Shown here piece by piece: positions 31,007 to 39,750 of a DNA stretch of 41,960 nt. The position numbers were made by a program, and so were the translations under genes. Below the pieces are notes generated by a model. That model made no database searches. It saw only the letters and a list, made by a program, of their open reading frames with translations, and was not told where the DNA came from. Source of the DNA: Actinomycetota bacterium (GTDB lineage Bacteria; Actinomycetota; Actinomycetes; Actinomycetales; Microbacteriaceae); contig WLGB01000008.1 of the NCBI GenBank assembly GCA_009703455.1, positions 1 through 41,960 of the forward strand, in the 5' to 3' direction. Position 1 is the stretch's first letter; each line of letters opens with the position of its first letter.

Positions 31007-32344
31007 CTAGAGTGTCTCGAAATTCTGTTTCAGCTCAAACGGAGTCACTTGAGAGCGGTACGCGGACCATTCCGCCTGCTTGTTAGCAAGCACATAGCTA
31101 AACACTTGTTCACCCAAAGTCTCGGCTGCTAGCTCTGATTCCTCAAGAAGCCTAATTGCGTGATCTAAAGACTGTGGTAGCGGCTGGATTCCTAGCGCGC
31201 GACGTTCAGAGTCAGTCAGGTCCCACACGTTATCTTCGGTCTCGGCGGGAAGTTCGTACTCGTTTTCTATACCCTTTAGCCCAGCAGCTAGAAGCAGTGC
31301 GTATGCCAAGTATGGATTTGCTGCAGAGTCAATTGCCCGGTATTCCACTCTCGAGGACTGGCCCTTGTCAGGTTTGTAAAGTGGAACTCGGATTAGGGCT
31401 GATCGATTGTTGTGACCCCAACACACAAAGCTTGGAGCTTCCCCTCCACCCCACAGGCGCTTATAAGAGTTCACATACTGATTAGTGACGGCGGTAATCT
31501 CTGGAGCGTGACGCAATAGCCCAGCTATGAAGTGCCTACCAACTTTTGAAAGGTGATACTGACCGCTGGCGTCGTAAAAAGCATTGGTGTCACCTTCAAA
31601 AAGTGACATGTGAGTATGCATGCCTGAGCCGGGGTGCTCGGTGAAAGGCTTTGGCATGAAAGTAGCGTAGACTCCCTGCTCGATAGCAACTTCCTTGATT
31701 ACTGTTCTAAAAGTCATGATGTTGTCAGCCATTGTTAGCGCATCGGCATAACGAAGATCGATTTCGTTTTGGCCTGGACCGCCCTCGTGATGACTGAATT
31801 CAACAGAGATGCCAAGTTGCTCAAGCATCGATACCGCTCGACGTCTAAAGTCATGAGCAGTTCCGCCCGGTACGTTGTCGAAGTAGCCAGCTTTATCCAC
31901 TGGAATCGGACCCTCAGGACCAATCTCAGAAGACTTCAGAAGATAAAACTCGATTTCTGGATGTATGTAAAAAGAAAAACCCAAATCGCTTGCTTTGGCA
32001 AGCGCACGTCTAAGAACATGCCTGGGGTCAGCGGCCGCCGGCTGTCCGTCCGGAGTCAGTATGTCGCAAAATATTCTGGCCGTTGGGTTGATTTCTCCGC
32101 GCCAGGGCAGAATTTGGAAGGTTGAAGGATCGGGTTGGGCTAGCATGTCAGCCTCGTAGGTACGAGCAAGTCCCTCAATTGCCGAGCCATCGAATCCAAG
32201 ACCTTCGGCAAAGGCTCCTTCAACCTCGGCAGGAGCAATTGCGACAGACTTTAGGGTTCCTGCCACGTCTGTGAACCAAAGACGCACGAACTTTACGCCG
32301 CGCTCCTCGATGGTGCGAAGCACGAAATCGCGCTGCTTGTCCAT
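31007..32344 (-). CDS. glnA2: glutamine synthetase (GlnA2-like)
   Basis: 445 aa; VRLWFTDVAGTLKSVAIAP, GLGFDGSAIEGLARTYEADM; DNVWDLTDSERR replaces the adenylylated-Tyr loop. Confidence 0.9.
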   Translation of the reverse strand: MDKQRDFVLRTIEERGVKFVRLWFTDVAGTLKSVAIAPAEVEGAFAEGLGFDGSAIEGLARTYEADMLAQPDPSTFQILPWRGEINPTARIFCDILTPDGQPAAADPRHVLRRALAKASDLGFSFYIHPEIEFYLLKSSEIGPEGPIPVDKAGYFDNVPGGTAHDFRRRAVSMLEQLGISVEFSHHEGGPGQNEIDLRYADALTMADNIMTFRTVIKEVAIEQGVYATFMPKPFTEHPGSGMHTHMSLFEGDTNAFYDASGQYHLSKVGRHFIAGLLRHAPEITAVTNQYVNSYKRLWGGGEAPSFVCWGHNNRSALIRVPLYKPDKGQSSRVEYRAIDSAANPYLAYALLLAAGLKGIENEYELPAETEDNVWDLTDSERRALGIQPLPQSLDHAIRLLEESELAAETLGEQVFSYVLANKQAEWSAYRSQVTPFELKQNFETL

Positions 32345-32382
32345 GAAAAACCTCTCCCTTGCCTGCTACTAGGCTAATGCTT

Positions 32383-34026
32383 ATGCCCGCAATTCGCGTA
32401 GCCATGGCCCAGATAAACCCTACAGTTGGGGACCTTGCCGGAAACAGCGAGAAAGTTCTAGAGTTTGCCAAGCGCGCAGGCGCTGCCGGCGCCACTGTTG
32501 TGCTCTTTCCTGAACTTGCTCTAAGCGGCTACCCAATCGAGGATTTAGCCTTGAGTCGAGACTTTATATCTTCAAGTGAGACAAGCATAAAGACCCTCGC
32601 TTTGGACCTTGCTGCGGCGGGATTGGCTGATATCACGGTGGTTATTGGATACCCAGGTTTTGCACTCACGCCTTCTAGTTGGGCCATCGGACAGAACAAA
32701 GCTGCCGTCATCAGGTCCGGCAAGGTTCTCGATAGCTACGCTAAGCACCACCTACCTAACTATTCTGTTTTCGATGAGTTCCGAGTTTTTGTTCCGGGTG
32801 AGGAACTTCTAACTTTCGAACTAGAAGGACTAAAACTTGCAATCGTTATCTGTGAGGATATTTGGCAATCGGGTGGGCCAGTTGGTCAAATAGCCAAATC
32901 CAAAGTTGATTTGACTTTGGTTCTCAATGGCTCTCCGTTTGAAGTTAGTAAAACAGATACCAGATTGGAGTTAGTCAAATCCCTCGCCGACACCCAATCC
33001 ACGGCTGTCGCGTACGTGAACCTTGTCGGAGGTCAGGATGACTTGGTATTTGATGGAAACAGTTTCGCGGTGGATGCTGGGGGTAATGAAATAGTTAGAG
33101 CCAAACAGTTTGTAGAAGATCTGATTTACTTCGACATCGAATCCAAAAAATCATTGACTACATCTCTAGAGGTCAAAGCCAAAGCGCCCGCAATTGAACA
33201 AATCTGGAATGCTCTAGTTCTTGGTTTGGGTGACTACGTGAGAAAAAACGGATTCAAGTCAGTTGTTCTTGGGCTCTCCGGCGGAATTGATTCAGCCGTT
33301 TGTGCGAGCATCGCAGTTGATGCACTTGGGTCACAAAATGTTTTCGGCATTGGTATGCCGAGCAAATATTCCTCTGACCATTCCCTATTAGACGCCAAAA
33401 CACTTGCCGAGAACACGGGATTGAACTATTCAGTCGAACCAATTCAGACCCTGGTTCAGCCTGTAATGGGGCAACTAAAACTTGAAGGGCTAGCGGCTGA
33501 AAATCTTCAGGCCAGAGTTCGAGCACTTATCCTGATGGGAACCTCGAACCAAGACGGGCACCTTGTGCTAACAACTGGCAACAAGACTGAGCTTGCAGTT
33601 GGATACTCCACTATCTATGGAGACTCGGTTGGCGGTTTCGCTCCAATAAAGGACGTTGAGAAAACCTTGGTCTGGGAGCTAGCAAAGTACCGAAATCAGC
33701 TGGCTGTCCAAAGGGATGAGGTTCCGCCGATACCTGAGTCCTCCATCACAAAACCTCCGTCTGCCGAGCTTCGTCCGGGCCAGCTAGATCAAGACTCGTT
33801 GCCTGACTATGCAGTTCTGGATAAAGTTCTTGAACTACACATTGAGCAGAAGCTCTCGGCTTCGGAAATCGTCACTCATGGTTTCTCAGCAGAACTAGTT
33901 GAATCTATTTTGAAGCTGGTGCGAAACTCCGAGTGGAAAAGGCGTCAAGGAGCTATTGGACCAAGGATTACTAAACTAGCCTTTGGTCGAGAGCGACGCA
34001 TGCCAATCACAAACACTTCCAACTAG
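32383..34026 (+). CDS. nadE: glutamine-dependent NAD+ synthetase
   Basis: Nitrilase domain (VVLFPELALSGYPIEDL, CEDIW) plus synthetase domain (LGLSGGIDSAVCASIAVDALG). Start placed at 32383 (TAGGCT 7 nt upstream); ORF extends to 32359. Confidence 0.93.
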   Translation: MPAIRVAMAQINPTVGDLAGNSEKVLEFAKRAGAAGATVVLFPELALSGYPIEDLALSRDFISSSETSIKTLALDLAAAGLADITVVIGYPGFALTPSSWAIGQNKAAVIRSGKVLDSYAKHHLPNYSVFDEFRVFVPGEELLTFELEGLKLAIVICEDIWQSGGPVGQIAKSKVDLTLVLNGSPFEVSKTDTRLELVKSLADTQSTAVAYVNLVGGQDDLVFDGNSFAVDAGGNEIVRAKQFVEDLIYFDIESKKSLTTSLEVKAKAPAIEQIWNALVLGLGDYVRKNGFKSVVLGLSGGIDSAVCASIAVDALGSQNVFGIGMPSKYSSDHSLLDAKTLAENTGLNYSVEPIQTLVQPVMGQLKLEGLAAENLQARVRALILMGTSNQDGHLVLTTGNKTELAVGYSTIYGDSVGGFAPIKDVEKTLVWELAKYRNQLAVQRDEVPPIPESSITKPPSAELRPGQLDQDSLPDYAVLDKVLELHIEQKLSASEIVTHGFSAELVESILKLVRNSEWKRRQGAIGPRITKLAFGRERRMPITNTSN

Positions 34027-34032
34027 GAGATC

Positions 34033-34842
34033 ATGAGTAGTCCATCAAGAAAGATTCGTACCAGTACGCTTTCTGAGCTGAAGAAGTCCGGGACTTCATT
34101 TGCGTGTTTGACTAGCTATGACTTCCTAACCGCCCAGATTTTTGACGAGGCCGGCATCGAGGTAATACTTGTTGGGGATTCGGCGGGGAACACTGTCCTT
34201 GGCCACGAAAACACCTTGGAAGTTTCACTCGATGAAATGGTGAGCTTTGGAAAAGCTGTGGCAACGGCGGCTAAGCAATCCTTGGTGGTTATCGACATGC
34301 CTTTTGGCTCCTACGAAATAAGTGCCGAGCAAGCTACTCAAAGCGCCATCAAGCTCATGAAGGAATCCGGCGCGGGTGCTATAAAACTCGAAGGCGGTAG
34401 CAACCGTGTCGAGCAGATCAAGGCAATAGTTTCTGCCGGAATCCCGGTGATGGGGCATCTGGGATTTACCCCGCAATCAGTTCACGCTCTCGGTGGTTTT
34501 AAAGTTCAAGGTCGAGGAGAATCAGGTGCTGAACTTATTCATGAAGCATCGGCCCTTCAAGAAGCAGGTGTGTTTGCCATAGTGCTCGAAATGGTCCCAG
34601 CAAATCTGGCTCAAACCATCACGGCGACCCTTCGAGTACCCACGATTGGAATTGGGGCTGGAAACGCGACCGATGGGCAGATTCTAGTCTGGCAAGACTT
34701 TGCCGGCCTATCAACTGGTTCGAGAAAATTTGTAAAGCAGTACGCCAATCTTAGAAAAGAACTGTCACAGGCCGCCGTGTCATTTAGAAGTGATGTCCAG
34801 GCCAGAGCGTTCCCTGGACCTGAGAATTCTTTCGAGGATTAA
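34033..34842 (+). CDS. panB: 3-methyl-2-oxobutanoate hydroxymethyltransferase
   Basis: 269 aa; LTSYDFLTAQIFDEAGIEVILVGDSAGNTVLGHENTL, GHLGFTPQSVHALGGFKVQGR, IGIGAGNATDGQILVWQDF. Confidence 0.95.
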   Translation: MSSPSRKIRTSTLSELKKSGTSFACLTSYDFLTAQIFDEAGIEVILVGDSAGNTVLGHENTLEVSLDEMVSFGKAVATAAKQSLVVIDMPFGSYEISAEQATQSAIKLMKESGAGAIKLEGGSNRVEQIKAIVSAGIPVMGHLGFTPQSVHALGGFKVQGRGESGAELIHEASALQEAGVFAIVLEMVPANLAQTITATLRVPTIGIGAGNATDGQILVWQDFAGLSTGSRKFVKQYANLRKELSQAAVSFRSDVQARAFPGPENSFED

Positions 34843-35018
34843 TCATCGTCAATCTCCTGTTGTTTCCAGTCCTGCGACCGCGCCTTGATTATTTCCTCTG
34901 CATTTTGCGCCTCTTGTTCAGAGTCAAAGGGGCCAACTCGATCTAGAGAGGAACTTTTAAGTCCCAACTCGACCTGCTTAGTTCTGATGTTGAACCAGTA
35001 CTGCGGCTTATCTGACAA
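34839..35018 (-). CDS. small SPOR-domain-like protein
   Basis: SDKPQYWFNIRTKQVELGLKSSSLDRVGPFDSEQEAQNAEEIIKARSQDW, typical of small actinobacterial proteins next to panB/map. TTG start with GGAGGAAG SD inferred; ORF could start at 35039. Confidence 0.65.
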   Translation of the reverse strand: MSDKPQYWFNIRTKQVELGLKSSSLDRVGPFDSEQEAQNAEEIIKARSQDWKQQEIDDD

Positions 35019-35077
35019 CGTCTTCCTCCCACTCTTCAAGGTTTAGCCTAACTGCTTGAACAAATTAGACTGGAGCA

Positions 35078-35947
35078 ATGCCTCGGGATAGCCAAACTGG
35101 ATACTTAACGCCCGGCAAAATCTCAAAACCTCTAGAAGTTCCAGCTGGGATTGTTCGGCCTGAATATGTTGGAAAGCCTGCACCAGCCGAATGGGCTGGC
35201 GGGCACACCAAAAACTCAGAACAAATTGAAAAGATTCGAGCAGCTGGAACTATTGCCGCCCGAGCTATCGCCTTGGTCGGTGAGAATGCTAAGCCCGGGG
35301 TCACGACCGACGAACTAGACAAGATTGCCCACGACTACATAGTTTCGCAAGGCGCCTACCCATCAACACTTGGGTACCGGGGCTTTCCCAAGTCAAGTTG
35401 CACTTCTCTGAACGAAGTTATCTGTCACGGTATTCCTGACAACACTGAACTTCAGGAAGGTGACATCCTGAACGTCGACATCACCGCCTACAAAGATGGC
35501 TTCCACGGTGACAGTAACGTGACATTCTTGATTGGCGACGTACCCACGGAGGTTGCAGATCTTGTTGCAAGAACAAAAGAATCCCTAGATAGGGCAATCG
35601 GTGTTGTTATGCCAGGGCGCCCGATCAATGTAATTGGAAGAACTATCGAGTCTTTTGCGAAGCGATTCAACTACGGAGTGGTGAGAGATTTTACTGGGCA
35701 CGGTATTGGAGAAGCCTTCCACTCGGGCCTTGTCATTCCACACTTTGATGCGGCACCAAACTTTTCAAACACCATGGAAGTTGGGATGGTTTTTACCATT
35801 GAACCCATGCTCACTTTGGGAACTCACGAATGGGACATCTGGGCAGACAACTGGACAGTCACCACAAAAGACAAGTCAATCACCGCACAATTTGAGCACA
35901 CACTGGTGGTGACTGAGTCGGGGGCTGAAATTCTAACCCTGCCCTAG
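35078..35947 (+). CDS. map: type I methionyl aminopeptidase
   Basis: 289 aa; [73 protein letters not shown]. Confidence 0.96.
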   Translation: MPRDSQTGYLTPGKISKPLEVPAGIVRPEYVGKPAPAEWAGGHTKNSEQIEKIRAAGTIAARAIALVGENAKPGVTTDELDKIAHDYIVSQGAYPSTLGYRGFPKSSCTSLNEVICHGIPDNTELQEGDILNVDITAYKDGFHGDSNVTFLIGDVPTEVADLVARTKESLDRAIGVVMPGRPINVIGRTIESFAKRFNYGVVRDFTGHGIGEAFHSGLVIPHFDAAPNFSNTMEVGMVFTIEPMLTLGTHEWDIWADNWTVTTKDKSITAQFEHTLVVTESGAEILTLP

Positions 35948-35959
35948 ACTGAAGTTTCT

Positions 35960-36715
35960 ATGAGCACAGCAATCGGAATAGACATTGGTGGAACTGGCAT
36001 CAAAGGTGCTCTTGTAAACACCAAAAAAGGCACGCTAATAAGCGACCGTATCCGATTCGACACACCAAAAGGTGCCCCTCCTCAGGAAGTAGCCAAAAAA
36101 GTTGCCGAAATTGTTTCTGAACTTGATGCTCCGGCGGATACACCTGTTGGTATTTGTTTCCCAGCTCTAATCAAAAATGGTGTGACCCTATCGGCCGCTA
36201 ACGTTTCCGATCAATGGGTTGGCCTGAAAGCACAAAAACTTTTTGCTGAGGCTCTGGATCGAAAAGTTGTTTTGCTGAATGACGCCGACGCCGCGGGGGT
36301 TGCTGAAATCAAGTACGGTGCCGGTCAAGAACGCAGAGGTTTGGTTTTGATGGTGACTTTGGGAACTGGAATCGGAACCGCAATGTTTATGAACGGAAAA
36401 CTTATCCCCAACACCGAACTTGGGCACTTGGAAATTGACGGTGTTGACTACGAAACCAAGGCTTCAGTGTCTGCTAAGGAAAGAGACAACCTTTCCTTCG
36501 CCCAATGGGCAGAACGCCTAGCCAAGTACTTCAACCAGTTGGATAAATTGCTAAGCCCTGACTTGATAATTGTGGGGGGTGGAATTTCAAAACAGCAAGA
36601 GGAGTTTTTACCCCTAATTCAAACCAATCTGCAGTTAGTTCCTGCCCAAGCTAGGAACAACGCTGGAATTATTGGGGCGGCTTTCATCGCAAGGAAGCAG
36701 CTGAAGCCGGACTAA
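35960..36715 (+). CDS. ppgK: polyphosphate glucokinase (ROK family)
   Basis: 251 aa; GIDIGGTGIKGALVNTKKGTL, LNDADAAGVAEIKYGAG, VTLGTGIGTAMFMNGKLIPNTELGHLEIDG, IIVGGGISKQQEEFLPLI. Confidence 0.93.
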   Translation: MSTAIGIDIGGTGIKGALVNTKKGTLISDRIRFDTPKGAPPQEVAKKVAEIVSELDAPADTPVGICFPALIKNGVTLSAANVSDQWVGLKAQKLFAEALDRKVVLLNDADAAGVAEIKYGAGQERRGLVLMVTLGTGIGTAMFMNGKLIPNTELGHLEIDGVDYETKASVSAKERDNLSFAQWAERLAKYFNQLDKLLSPDLIIVGGGISKQQEEFLPLIQTNLQLVPAQARNNAGIIGAAFIARKQLKPD

Positions 36716-36717
36716 GT

Positions 36718-37068
36718 GGATGGGCCGGCTGGTACGCCGGGTTTTGTCCTTCTTGCGAAGTGACGGTCATCTATCTAGGGCACAAGTTGCCTAGTGCCTC
36801 GAGCGACCTACCCGTGAGCTCGAGCGAGCAGCCCTCAAGCGCCCACTGTTTGGTCTTGCTCCAAATGAGGTTTACCTAGCCGATCTGATCACTCAGTTCG
36901 CTGGTGGTCTCTTACACCACCGTTTCACCCTTACCGATTGCTCGGCGGTTTGCTTTCTGTTGCACTGTCTCTCGGGTTACCCCGGGTGGGCGTTACCCAC
37001 CATTTTGCTCTTTGGAGCCCGGACGTTCCTCGTCAGTAAACTGCCGCGACCGCCTTGCCGACCCATCC
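36718..37068 (-). ncRNA. rnpB: RNase P RNA (bacterial type A)
   Basis: Minus-strand GGATGGGTCGGC...GAGGAACGTCCGGGCTCC...GGTAAGGGTGAAACGGTG...GACAAAACCCGGCGTACCAGCCGGCCCATCC. P1 5' GGATGGGTCGGC pairs with 3' GCCGGCCCATCC over 12 bp with one G-U. Confidence 0.95.
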
Positions 37069-37075
37069 AGACACC

Positions 37076-37081
37076 AGTCTA
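37076..37081 (-). promoter_or_regulatory. -10 element of rnpB (TAGACT)
   Basis: Minus strand TAGACT followed by 7 nt and then the first G of helix P1 (37068). Confidence 0.55.
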
Positions 37082-37091
37082 GCCGTGGCTG

Positions 37092-38216
37092 TTAGGAAGA
37101 TAAATGGCCCGTGGAATTCATACAGACAACTTCTGCTGCTTCGTCACCGAAATATCGAGCAATTGAAATTGATGCCGGTGAGATGTTGGGTCGCCAAAAA
37201 CCTGCAATAGATGCGTCGTTGGCAATTCGAAGTAGCGCCCGTATTGGCATCACGTGAGCGACAACTACCACCGTTTGACCTTGGTATTGCTGCATTATCA
37301 AATCAAATGCCACTCGGATTCGAGCGTCAAAATCCTTCAGAGACTCTCCATTTGGAGGAGCAACTTCATAAGACCCCCGCCAAGACGAGTACTCTTCCTC
37401 GAAACCGCTAAAGAGTTCTTCGTTGGTTAGGCCATCCCAATCTCCAAAGCCGATCTCGGCAAGATTTGGATTTTCAACCATCGGCAATGAACTGCGCTTT
37501 GCAATAGCAGAAGCTGTTTGCTGCGCCCTGGCGATTGGCGAATGAACTACCACCACCGGTTTGGGCAAGAATCCAAAGTTTCCGGAGTGTCCCAGCCGAG
37601 CAAGTTCATCAGCTACTTGCCTAGCGTCTTTTAGTCCGGCTTCGGATAGGTCAGGGTTCTCGCCTGTGCCGCCTGAAATCTTGCGAGATTCGGTCAGTGC
37701 GGTGCGCCCGTGACGAACCAAAATCAAAGTGGTAGCGGTCGTAGCCTCAGGTCTCGGTGCCCGGATTGACGACGGCTCTAAGACATTGAACTCAACTGCT
37801 GAAGCAATAGGTTCCGGAGTAAAATCCATCGCCCTGTTTGCAAGGGCGTCGGCCAAAACGTTTTGTTCCCTTGGAATCCAAATAAACTCCACATTTTTGC
37901 CAGCAATAATTTTTTGAACTTTGGAACCAAGTGCAATCATGTCCGGGTGCTTAATCTTCCATCTGCCCGACATTTGCTCGACAACCAATTTTGAATCCAT
38001 GCGCACCAGTACGGCGGCTGAAGGATTAATTTCAAACGCTGCTTGGAGACCGAGCAAAAGAGCGGTGTACTCAGCTACGTTGTTTGTAGCGATGCCTACC
38101 GCCTCAGAAATTTCTTGCAGGACATTCCCGCTGTCAGCGTCGATGACTACCGCGCCAGCGCCAGAGATTCCAGGATTACCGCGGGATCCACCATCGGCTT
38201 CAACAATTAGCTTCAT
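37092..38216 (-). CDS. bifunctional RNase HI / histidine phosphatase family protein
   Basis: Start MKLIVEADGGSRGNPGISGAGAVV (38216); RNase HI domain, then LILVRHGRTALTESRKISGG phosphoglycerate-mutase-like domain. Confidence 0.93.
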   Translation of the reverse strand: MKLIVEADGGSRGNPGISGAGAVVIDADSGNVLQEISEAVGIATNNVAEYTALLLGLQAAFEINPSAAVLVRMDSKLVVEQMSGRWKIKHPDMIALGSKVQKIIAGKNVEFIWIPREQNVLADALANRAMDFTPEPIASAVEFNVLEPSSIRAPRPEATTATTLILVRHGRTALTESRKISGGTGENPDLSEAGLKDARQVADELARLGHSGNFGFLPKPVVVVHSPIARAQQTASAIAKRSSLPMVENPNLAEIGFGDWDGLTNEELFSGFEEEYSSWRGSYEVAPPNGESLKDFDARIRVAFDLIMQQYQGQTVVVVAHVMPIRALLRIANDASIAGFWRPNISPASISIARYFGDEAAEVVCMNSTGHLSS

Positions 38217-38929
38217 AGTCGGACCAGATACGCCTGACAGTTTGGGCACTCGGCAATTTCGTCAGCCGGAAGAGCCGAAATCTCCTCAAGATTTGTAGCC
38301 GTTATCGACAGACGACATGCGCCACACTCTCTGCCGGAAAGACTCCCAACGGCAACTCCGCGCTCAGCCTTTCGCTGATAGGCAGTTGCCAAGTCAGCAT
38401 CGATGATAGCGATTATTCTCTGGCGAGCTTCTGAAAGCTCAAAATTTATCGTCTCTAGAGCAGATGCGTCCTTGCTTAGCTGTTCCCGTAATTTTGTGAG
38501 CATAGAATCTGCGGCCAACTTTGCCTCTGTGACGGCGGATAAGTCTTTGCGGACAGCATCTAGTTCTTCCATGATGCCAAGCTCAGCGTCTTCCAGCTCA
38601 CTTTTTCGCTTGGCCAACGATGTCAATTCGTGCTCAATTCCTTGAGCGTCTTTTGGCGACGAGGTGGTAGCCAGTCGCTCTTTGTCCTTTGCTATCCGGT
38701 TCTCCACTAGCTCAAGGTCACTTTCTGATCTCTTAAGGTCAAGTTCTAAGTCACCAACTCTGTTGCGAGCATCAATTAACTGGTCGGATAACAAAAGTGC
38801 TGCAGCACTCGAGGTCTCGATTTCTGTGGCCGCCATTAGTCTTGCTTTATCGGTTGCATTGCGAACTAGTCCCAGGTCAAGCTGAACCAACTCAAGCAGG
38901 CTTTTTTGATCCTGCAGGTTAGCCTTCAT
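38213..38929 (-). CDS. coiled-coil zinc-ribbon protein (CT398/YbgI-neighbour type, C4 zinc ribbon)
   Basis: 238 aa; long coiled coil and C-terminal ECGACRLSIT...AECPNCQAYLVRL; ATGA overlap with the downstream RNase HI gene. Confidence 0.85.
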   Translation of the reverse strand: MKANLQDQKSLLELVQLDLGLVRNATDKARLMAATEIETSSAAALLLSDQLIDARNRVGDLELDLKRSESDLELVENRIAKDKERLATTSSPKDAQGIEHELTSLAKRKSELEDAELGIMEELDAVRKDLSAVTEAKLAADSMLTKLREQLSKDASALETINFELSEARQRIIAIIDADLATAYQRKAERGVAVGSLSGRECGACRLSITATNLEEISALPADEIAECPNCQAYLVRL

Positions 38930-39746
38930 GGTTGCTCTTTCCCAAAATTGTCATGGACCACGGATCGGTGACTATCTTGCTTATCAAGAATTCAACCGAG
39001 GGTAAAGCTTGTTTGAGCTGCTCTGACGCGGGCCCTAGCCAAAGCGATTCTGCAGCGTAGTGGGAAATATCCACCAAGCTAAGAGAATTTGTAGGGTCAG
39101 TGGATGCATCTACACTAACGTGGTGGCGCAAGTCACTCGTGACAAGACATTGCGCACCCTGAGCCTGTGCTTGGGAAATGAAGCTGTCCCCCGCTCCGCC
39201 AACCACGGCAACTTTCTCAATCAGGCGAGTTAGATCTCCTGACACTCGAACTGGAGCGTTCGATCTGGGCAGAATAGCGGCAACTTGATTTGCAAATTCC
39301 AAAAGCGAAATTGGTTTGTCTAATTTGCCAATCCGCCCGTGTCCAACACCAGCGCTGGTGCTCACCAGCGGTGCTGCACCCCGAAGACCAATGGCATTTG
39401 CCAAAACGTCCGACACGCCGCCAACAACAACGTCAGCATTGGTATGAGCCGAATATAAAGCGATTGAGTTCCTAATTGCAAAAGACACCAACTCACCCTT
39501 TAGTTGGTCCTCAGCCAGAAAATTTGCGCCCTTGAGAAGAAGAGGGTGGTGGGAAACAATAAGGTTACAGTCCAAAGCAACAGCCTCAGCCATCACCGCC
39601 ATAGTCACATCCACAGCTAACAAAACATTCTGGACTGGCTGATCCAGACGTCCAGTAGTTAGACCAGGTCTATCCCATTCCTCTGCACCTGAAACCGGCC
39701 AGAGTGATTCGAAGACTTGAACAAGATTAGAAAGAGGCAGCGACAT
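38919..39746 (-). CDS. Nif3-like dinuclear metal centre hexameric protein
   Basis: Start MSLPLSNLVQVFESLWPVSGAEEWDRPGLTTG; CNLIVSHHPLLLKG, YSAHTNADVVVGGVSDVLA, VVGGAGDSFISQAQAQGAQCLVTSDLRHHV. Confidence 0.9.
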   Translation of the reverse strand: MSLPLSNLVQVFESLWPVSGAEEWDRPGLTTGRLDQPVQNVLLAVDVTMAVMAEAVALDCNLIVSHHPLLLKGANFLAEDQLKGELVSFAIRNSIALYSAHTNADVVVGGVSDVLANAIGLRGAAPLVSTSAGVGHGRIGKLDKPISLLEFANQVAAILPRSNAPVRVSGDLTRLIEKVAVVGGAGDSFISQAQAQGAQCLVTSDLRHHVSVDASTDPTNSLSLVDISHYAAESLWLGPASEQLKQALPSVEFLISKIVTDPWSMTILGKSNHEG

Positions 39747-39750
39747 CGAT

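Noticed and set aside
35945-35959. TAGACT before ppgK as another leaderless promoter
   Set aside because: Spacing is 9 nt and the hexamer overlaps the map stop codon in a co-directional pair, so coincidence is likely.
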